A DNA stretch of 64,000 nt from Cryptomeria japonica (lineage: Eukaryota > Streptophyta > Pinopsida > Cupressales > Cupressaceae): contig NC_081409.1 of the NCBI RefSeq assembly GCF_030272615.1, forward strand, positions 24,012,406-24,076,405, in the 5' to 3' direction. The notes under the pieces were generated by a model. That model was not told the origin of the DNA and searched no databases. It saw nothing but the letters and a program-made list of their open reading frames with translations. The position numbers and the translations under genes are program-made. Each line of letters opens with the position of its first letter. Position 1 is the first letter of the stretch. Of this stretch, positions 57,184 to 64,000 are shown in pieces.

Positions 57184-59964
57184 TGTAATGTCCCCTACTA
57201 GGTTTAGGCAAGTTTTAACCAGAATTAATCCATCTTAACATACATATGACTTAAACTACATTGACTAGGAGACATAACCATCTTAACCTAAATTCAATCA
57301 ATGATAACATAATCTTCTTCCTGATATGGAATTGATAATTCAAACAGATTTATAATCTTACATTTATTTGTTCATTCAAATTACTATTTCTGTATATAAA
57401 TATATATATTTAAGTTCAGATAGTATTACACTATATGTTTTACTACAGAATAGTTCTTTATAAAATATTATTTGACTAATCAACCTTTGTATATATACAT
57501 ATAAAATAAATAAATCAGATTATATTCCTGTTATCAATCAAGCCTGCACCCTCTGCTAAAGCTGTGAACTTCATCTGCCTATTGAAACATGGGAACACTT
57601 CGAGGTTGTGGGTAACCTAAAGACTGAAGTGGACCTCCAGAGTAAGCTGGTTCTTTTCAAAATCTTCACCTAAATTAACATTTTCTTCAGGGAAAAGAGT
57701 GAGGAGGACATGTGAAACTAAAATCTAACCCTAACGTGATGCACCAAAGTGATATGATGAAAAAACTTAGAAGTAAGAAAGAGTGATACACAATATGACA
57801 GTAATAAAACTCTCTTTCACAACCCAGAAAAAGATAACCTTTGCATCAGTAATTTATAAGGAGGCTAGATAACCACAGTCCTAGGAGGAAAGAAAAACTT
57901 TCACAATCCAAAACTGATAACTACTAACAAACAGCTTATAACCTGCAAATGATTATTCCCCTGCATAAAGGCACCAAAATGAAAAGATACAGCTCCAAGG
58001 ACAAGAAAACTCACAAGAAAACTGCACTAAACAATAAGGACCCACAAGAACAGAAGAAAATGGGAAGGAAAGAACTAATTATTGCTGCAAAAGGTACCAC
58101 CAATCTGTACTATTCCTGAAAATGTGTTACAAAATCATTCATTTTCTGCAGAGAGAACTCTTAAAAATTACAGTCTGCCCAAAAAAATGGACAAGTAAGA
58201 ACCCTTACAAAGAAGAAGGACGGTAGAATATATGCTTTCCAAAAAACAAATAATGAATAATAAATTCCACCTCCTCTTGGGCGAGCAGAAACAAAAACCC
58301 CCCTTAAAAAGACCTGAAACAGGTCTGAAAGGGAGAAACCTGGGCCAAAAGTCAAGCCAACCCATACTGCAACCATAAAAGCTCTTAAAAGCACCATAAA
58401 TGACCATAAAATATCCTCTGACAAGCCTGCAAGCCTTCATTAATGCAAAAAAAATCTATCCCTTTTGACTTTATCAAATAAACATGAAAAATAATCTTAT
58501 AAAGTGATTTTTAAAAATTATTACTTAATTGAATATTTGTTTAATTTCCCTTTTAAATTTAAAGTCAAGATTTAATAAAATAAAGATAATAATGTTATTT
58601 ATTTAAAGTGATTAAAATAATGTAAATCACTTTAATAATTCCCTATAATATAAATTACTTACACTGCCCATTTACTAAGTCACTAATCATTATTCCACTT
58701 AGTAACTGTAGTGGCAGACAGATCTGATATGTGTCAGATCTGGTCTGCCACAGTATGTGAAATTATTAAGTATGAATGCCTTAATATTAGTATTATTGCA
58801 GTTTATGTTAATATTATTAATATTACATTCTGCATACATACATTATCGAGCTACATATATTAAGCATTCATATTAGGCACATCACTACCCCCAAGAACAA
58901 ATATGTTACTGCCTGTAACTTAATAACAGTTCTGAACTAATCTGATTCGTGGTAGTCCCAAATGGAATGATTACTTCAAATCAGAGATTATATTGGTATG
59001 AAGTTAATACGGTGAAATAGATATTACCTGCAATTGTTATGATGCTGGTTCCTTGTTTAATACTCACAAGAATATGTCCAATGGCTGTCTGGTATAAGCT
59101 GATTCAATGGGAATTGATGATGAGATAGCCCCCAATGCTTAAGAATTTGCCTCCTATTCAGATTGTCCTTTTCTGCTCCCCCGTTTCTGTTTTCTACTTC
59201 CTTTCTTTATATCTTTCTTATGAACTTTCGTAGAAAGGTTGTGTCCCTTTATTTTTCCCTTAACAGATTGTTTATTTTGATTGCACCTCATTATTAATCG
59301 CATTTTTAAGAGGCATTTATAATATTTTAGTACGAATCATATTCTTCTTGTTAACAAATTTCAACCTTCAACACCGATTGCCATCTTTCGATCCAACATA
59401 CCTTTTGATGAATATAATTAGTTATACTCACAAACGTTTCATGACCAATGATTATGATTATGGATTAATAGTTCATGAAACCGGCCATCTTCAACACATA
59501 CTACTTACGTATTATTTGAATGACCATCTACTACATACTATGTATTAGCATTGACTAGGGATATGTTCTGTGATCTACGAAAAAACCACAATCTGTCATT
59601 TAGTGTCTTTGAAAAACGGTATGCCACAGTATCCATCCACAGGTGTATAAATACGATCTGTTGAGTGTGATGTAAATACTTTCAAGCACCATAATGCAAG
59701 GAGTATGATGCAAGGATCGTACGGCATCTTATTCAGCATGTAATCATGATGTATGAGGTATCCAGTCTTGCAATAGTATGAAGGATCTGCTGCCACTTCT
59801 AATCAGCCACATTGCTGATGTATATTACTATATTACTGTATTAAATAAAATATTTAATAAATAAATAAATAAATTTCAAATAATTATTCGTTGGTAATTA
59901 ATATATTAATTAATAATCATAATAGTTTCATTTAGGATATAGCGATCAAGGAGGGGACATGACA
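57184..59964 (+). mobile_element. Single LTR (family L) with TTCAG duplication
   Basis: The 2781-bp unit starts TGTAATGTCCCCTACTAGG and ends AGGAGGGGACATGACA. It is flanked by perfect TTCAG copies (57179-57183, 59965-59969). Sequence on the two sides rejoins into a block also present at about 48010-48100 (GAGAGTGGTTTCAA...TTTCAGACTTAGTCAAA). About 1.1 kb (57500-58680) is absent from the other L copies. No coding region was found. The hairpin at 58711-58751 is described separately. Confidence 0.85.
58711..58751. repeat. 17-bp-stem hairpin in LTR L
   Basis: GTGGCAGACAGATCTGA pairs with TCAGATCTGGTCTGCCAC around TATGTG with one bulged base. A related but partly decayed copy is at about 55380-55412 in the other L copy. 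Confidence 0.75.
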
Positions 59965-60234
59965 TTCAGAAGATCTTTTAAATTTTCAGACTTAGTCAAA
60001 TTTCAGTAATCAGTATGGTCCTATCAGCATTCTCTTGCTCTCTCTATCTCACTCGCTTTATCTGCACCGAATTTTAGACCTATCTATCTCCCTATCACTC
60101 TTCCTCTACCCCCCCTCTACCACTCTCCATCTCACTCTGTCTTCTCTCCCCCAAGATCTAGACCTATCTCTCTACCCCTCTCTTTCTCACCTTCAGACCC
60201 CTGCGAGGGGTGCTACCCTCAACCTAATTTTATT

Positions 60235-60510
60235 TTGCAGATGCTTGGTGGCAAAGTTGGGGTGGAAATACCCAAAATCTCAAAAAAATTGCCCTCAAAA
60301 TCTTATGTCAGCCTTGTAGTTCATCCAATTGTGAGCACAATTGGAGCTTGTTTGAGGCCATCCACACAAAGAAGAGGAGCAAATTAACTCAAAAACGACT
60401 CAATGACCTTGTCTTTGTGCAATATAATCTTCAGTTGCCCATAAGGAAGGTAGAGGAAGCACCAACTGGTCCAATTGATTTGGATGATATAGATCCTTAC
60501 AATGATTGAA
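60235..60510 (+). pseudogene. hAT dimerisation domain fragment
   Basis: Translation gives DAWWQSWGGNTQNLKKIALK, then SNCEHNWSLFEAIHTKKRSK and LTQKRLNDLVFVQYNLQ, the hAT C-terminal dimerisation motif (usual CERNWS is CEHNWS here). It follows an intron-like CT-rich stretch (60030-60230) ending TTTTGCAG. N-terminal domains are missing, so this is an internally deleted copy. Confidence 0.8.
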
Positions 60511-63398
60511 CATCGTAGGAGCAGCCTCCATTGTTTACAGAGGATGACATCAATGATTTGGAAAGGCAGGCTATGGAGGAGGAGGGGGTGGATTTGGTTT
60601 CGCACCGGATGACATTGAGGAGGATGAGGAGTCATTGACATTGCCAAGTGCAGCTAGAGGCAGAGCTACATCCAAGATGGAGGATGAGCCACAGCCTAAG
60701 CCAATCATACCGAGCGAGAAGGCACAATCATGCCCACAGTAGACTTCTAGGACTAGACCCTCTAGTTCTACCTCTCCCCTAGTTTTTACTAGACCTGGGA
60801 AGAGGAAGATGTAATTGTATATATTTATTTACTTTTAGTTCTACAAAAAACTATTTACTATTTTGCTTCCAGCCATCAGCATTCCTCATGAGGATGCACT
60901 TTTGCACCCACTTTGCGTTTAAATATATCTAGAGTCAATTTGTTTCTTTTGTGTTCTTATTTATTGACTCATGGGATGCATCTTCTCATTGAATTTTGAA
61001 AAAAAAATGCATTTCTAATTAAATTTAAGCAATTTTTAAGTTCCCGAGTTTTTTGCCGAGTTTTTGCTGAGCATTGGCCAAGTTTTTCCTCATTTTTTTT
61101 GGGCCTTATCGAGTTTTTAGTTTTGGCGAGTAGAGATACATTGTGAATGTTACTTGAGAAGAATATTGTGTTAAAGGGCCATCAATCAATAATCTAAAAG
61201 GCATGGAAACTTTAATGAAGAAGACAAAGGAGCGATGAGATAAGAACAAGAAACGATTTGTCAACGGTTGAGTGTGCTACAGCAACGATAGTAAAAGAGA
61301 GCCAATACATTAAAACAGTGATCTAAACATTACACAACATTAATCAAAGGTAAAAATAGGCTTAATTATGGAGCAAGTCATAAAAAGGAAGAACAGCGAT
61401 TACATAGCTATTCTATGTGTAGGAGACATGGCCATGATATATAATATAATGAGCATTAACCAGTCAACCAATTGATCGATTAATAACAAAGGTACGATTT
61501 TCTTTGGTAAGAAGGATTAAAAGACAGCGCCTGACTGCAATATCAATATACAAAGGGGTGCGATGTGAATTAAGAGATGGAGAAAGGCGCGATGTCACAT
61601 AAGGAAAGGGCACAATTTGTTATAGATATTAATCATTCTTATAACAAGTGCAATTATAGTTTTAAGAAAATGGTTTTAAAAGAAATCACAACCATTCAAT
61701 GGATGTTAAAGAAACATGACTTTTGTGAAAGGACACATAAGAGATATAAAGGAGATTAAGTTCATTGCTTTGAAAGGGGGAATTCAGAGGGGATATTTTA
61801 TAAGATATTAAATATTCAGCAGTGCACATATCAGATCAGAATCAGAACTATTATCAAGTTACAGGCAGTAACATCCTTGTTCTTGGTGATATGCATGGGG
61901 ATGTGCTTAATATGTATGCTTGATATAAAAAGCACAATAATGTTTTTATGAAGAACTTAATAATAATAATATAATTATAGAGAATAATATAATGATTATA
62001 ATTACTATAATATTTAATAAGAACTACTCTGCAGTAAAATATGTAGTATAATACTACCTGAAAAAATAAATGACATTTGTGTGTGTGTGTGTGTAGAAAT
62101 AGTAATTTGAATGAACAAGTAAATCTAAGATTATAAATCAGATTGAATTATCAATTCAATATCAGGAAGAAGATTATGTTATCACTGTTTGGATTCAAGT
62201 TAAGATAGTTTTGTCTCCTAATCAATTTAGTTCAAGTCGTAAGTATGTTGAGATGGATTAATTATGGTTAAAACAGGCCTAAACTTAGTAGGGGGCATTA
62301 CAACAAGCTCCCTCATATGATCAAAACCCTTGAATGTCTTGAAAATATAGATTTCACCTTGACTGTGTTGGAACCTTCATCTTGGATTGTATGACTTGCC
62401 CTTCCTCAGGCAGTGAAGTCCCTCCTTGCAATGTTGAGTTCCTCATGCAGAGCCATCCGCCATATTGTGGTTGTATATCCACTTCATGTTATTGTTGAAT
62501 CTTTCATTCCACATCTTTGAACATGAAGACCGTGAGCTAATCCCTTGATGACTTGATCTCCCTTTAGTTGTGAAATTCTCCCTCATATATTGGTGCCATG
62601 CTGAGGAGCATTCTTGAATTCCTCTATGTGATGAAGTCCTTTATTCCATGCTCCTTGGATCACTTGATCTCTCACTCAAGTTGATAAAGTCTTTCTTTGC
62701 TATCCACTTGCAAACGTTGTGAGGTCCTTTCCAAGTTTGTTGTCTTTTCTTCATCCTTCACTTATGCATCAAACCTGAAAAGCAAACACATTTTGAATCA
62801 AAACACTATAGAATGAATGAAAGTAACATTAATATTTCACAAATCATGCCTCTAACAACCCCTCTCGAATCTGGAAATGATCACTTTAGGTCTGAGAATG
62901 TTAACACACGTCTGGAAATGCATGACATCAGGTCTGATTCATTCCTCCCAAATCTGACTTAGACCTGCACTCCTTTTGGAAATTAGACTCCTCTTAGGTC
63001 TGCTTTAAAAATCAGGATCAGATCTGCACAATTTGCATTAAATCTGCCTTGAACAAAATCGATTTTGAAATTGAATGATTATGTTGCCCTTCTTTATCTT
63101 CCTTTATAGGTTGATGAATTATCTCCAATAAGGTCGGCTTATATGTCTTTTCAAATCATGCCTTTTGATTTCCCTCCAGCCAACTTGTAATTGAAACATC
63201 AAGAGGTGCAATTTCATTTTGTTTATTTTGTTTGAATTTTGAATAGTCATGAATGGAACTTCACACTTCATAGGGATTAATTCATCCCAACTTTTGATTG
63301 ATCCACACATAGGTTCGCATCCCTTGGAGGTAAGTTGGATTTCATGGGTATAAATTCGTTTTAAATTGTCATTGCCTTGGTGGGAAATCCACATGTAT

Positions 63399-63990
63399 AG
63401 GGACAATTCAGTCCTTAGGAAATTCGTTTAGCATTTTGATTTCCTTCGCCAAACAAGGAGTGGAAACCCGATCCTTATAGGGACTCACTAGTCCTTATGA
63501 ATTTCACATTACCTTTGCACATTTAATTCCAAGTGAAAAATCGATGAGAATAAGGACAACATTAGTCCTTATGGAATTCTCTCTACCTTAGCAACTTTAC
63601 CTACAAGTGGAAAGTCGATGGTGATAGAGACAATTCAGTCCCTATGGATTTCATTGTTCCTTTGCAAATTTATTTCTTTGGTGGAGATCCAATTGGTATA
63701 GGGATAAAATCAGTCCCTACTTTTTGTTCAATGCTTGCAAGGTATTTTTTTTAGTGGAGACTCAACCTCTATAGGGACAAGTTAGTCCCTACTTTTGTCT
63801 CAACTTTTCTCCTTACTTTTGATGTAATCCCCCTTAGGAAGTTGATCTTATGCTTTGAGTGGAAAATCAATTTGTATAGGGACTTTTTGTTCCTTACTTT
63901 TGTCCCAACTTTTGATGTAACACCCTTAGAAAAGTTGATCTTTATTCTCTAAGTGGAAAATCGATCTGTATAGGGACTTTTTGTTCCTTA
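63399..63990. repeat. Hairpin tandem array, period about 75-100 bp
   Basis: Eight units of the form AGGGAC-loop-GTCCCT or its variants: 63399-63416, 63479-63496, 63550-63572 (perfect ATAAGGAC/GTCCTTAT), 63624-63645, 63698-63719, 63772-63791 (TAGGGAC/GTCCCTA), 63877-63897 and 63970-63990. Spacings are 80, 71, 74, 74, 74, 105 and 93 bp by start. A shared lead-in close to GTGGAAAATCGAT precedes several units. The array runs off the window edge. Confidence 0.85.
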
Positions 63991-64000
63991 CTTTTGTCCC

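Larger units (their letters stand above)
56766..61134 (+). mobile_element. Decayed hAT element with near-perfect 8-bp duplication
   Basis: The flanks GATACACT (56758-56765) and GATACATT (61135-61142) match at 7/8. The subterminal regions on both sides are rich in CTCGCCGAGTTTT-type words, as in the hAT at 36227. The terminal repeats are not clean: the left side has about 13 extra bases before ACTACTCGCC, so the exact left end is uncertain. It contains the single LTR 57184-59964 and a C-terminal transposase fragment. Confidence 0.65.
56538..62302 (-). mobile_element. Single LTR (family L) with ACAAG duplication, containing nested hAT
   Basis: Left edge TGTCATGTCCCCTCCTTG, right edge TAGTAGGGGGCATTACA. 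It is flanked by perfect ACAAG copies (56533-56537, 62303-62307). Its right 300 bp are the inverted counterpart of the left end of 57184-59964 at about 85% identity by eye, because the two copies lie in opposite orientations. Without the hAT insertion it is about 1.4 kb. A (GT)n tract lies at about 62079-62094. Confidence 0.85.
55715..64000 (-). mobile_element. LTR of family K (minus), containing a nested insertion and running off the window
   Basis: The segments 55715-56532 and 62308-64000 align in style with the LTR 35542-48817: the block GGCTAACTTTGCACTG...CTTACAATCA, a minus-strand TATA (near 56072) and the telomere-box palindrome 56141-56158. U3 continues to the right of the nested LTR and ends the window in a third, different hairpin array (63399 onward). 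The LTR 3' end is truncated at the left. Confidence 0.6.

Noticed and set aside
54340-59964. A second long-terminal-inverted-repeat element between the TGTCATGTCCCC ends
   Set aside because: Same explanation. The left end is a truncated minus-oriented copy and the right end is the 3' edge of the plus-oriented LTR 57184-59964.
57184-62302. A 5.1-kb DNA transposon with 300-bp terminal inverted repeats
   Set aside because: The two arms belong to two LTRs of one family in opposite orientation, each with its own 5-bp duplication (TTCAG and ACAAG).
63119-63406. 95-codon minus-strand frame
   Set aside because: It lies in LTR U3 sequence beside the hairpin array, and no conserved motif was seen.
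1-64000. tRNA or rRNA genes
   Set aside because: No cloverleaf with A and B box spacing and no rRNA core sequence were recognised. The tRNA-like words seen are primer binding sites.

Overview
The window looks like a piece of a large, transposon-rich seed-plant nuclear genome, most likely a gymnosperm. That assignment is an inference from the style of the sequence: AT-rich DNA, plant Ty3 and Ty1 retrotransposons, hAT transposons, and a nuclear gene for a plastid protein with one enormous intron. No species-diagnostic sequence was recognised. Almost everything here is transposable element. Coordinates and identities were worked out by eye.

Host gene. Four short exons on the minus strand (49731-49856, 21624-21752, 14733-14822, 14435-14585) splice together in frame into part of a SET-domain protein that I recognise as PTAC14, a component of the plastid-encoded RNA polymerase complex. 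The first intron is about 28.0 kb, the second about 6.8 kb and the third 147 bp. Most of the window from 14.4 to 49.9 kb is therefore intron of this gene, and the flanks are probably further intron. The N-terminal and C-terminal exons were not found.

Left part (1-14.4 kb). There is a Ty3 LTR fragment (347-3115) split by a complete small LTR element (734-2638). Next comes a decayed minus-strand Ty3 element (3400-9841) interrupted by a 2.3 kb single-LTR insertion (7235-9582), followed by further LTR fragments.

Intron 2 (14.8-21.6 kb). It holds two single LTRs with perfect 5-bp target duplications (16136-17863, 19882-21277), an LTR-like stretch with a row of hairpins (18020 onward) and a 160-nt foldback (19122-19281).

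Intron 1 (21.8-49.7 kb). A Ty3 element in plus orientation has a 7.1 kb 5' LTR (21966-29091). Its upstream part carries ten hairpin repeats, a TATA box and a 1080-residue open reading frame. The gag-pol region after the primer binding site (29177-35011) stays in one frame, broken only by point nonsense changes, has an extra RNase H before the reverse transcriptase and lacks an integrase. Then follows a minus-oriented copy of the same LTR family (35542-48817). It contains an hAT transposon (36227-45796), which in turn contains a complete Ty1/copia element (36548-42108). All three insertions have target-site duplications.

Right part (49.9-64 kb). There is a LINE RNase H fragment, a minus-strand hAT gene containing a 132-bp hAT miniature element, and a second four-level nest: LTR family copy > single LTR 56538-62302 > hAT 56766-61134 > single LTR 57184-59964.

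The recurring unexplained theme is arrays of short hairpins inside LTRs. Different LTR copies carry unrelated hairpin sequences at periods of about 75-100, 85 or 167 bp. In several places the stems change in a compensatory way around a fixed loop. Together with the LTR-borne 1080-residue reading frame, these arrays are the most interesting content of the window.
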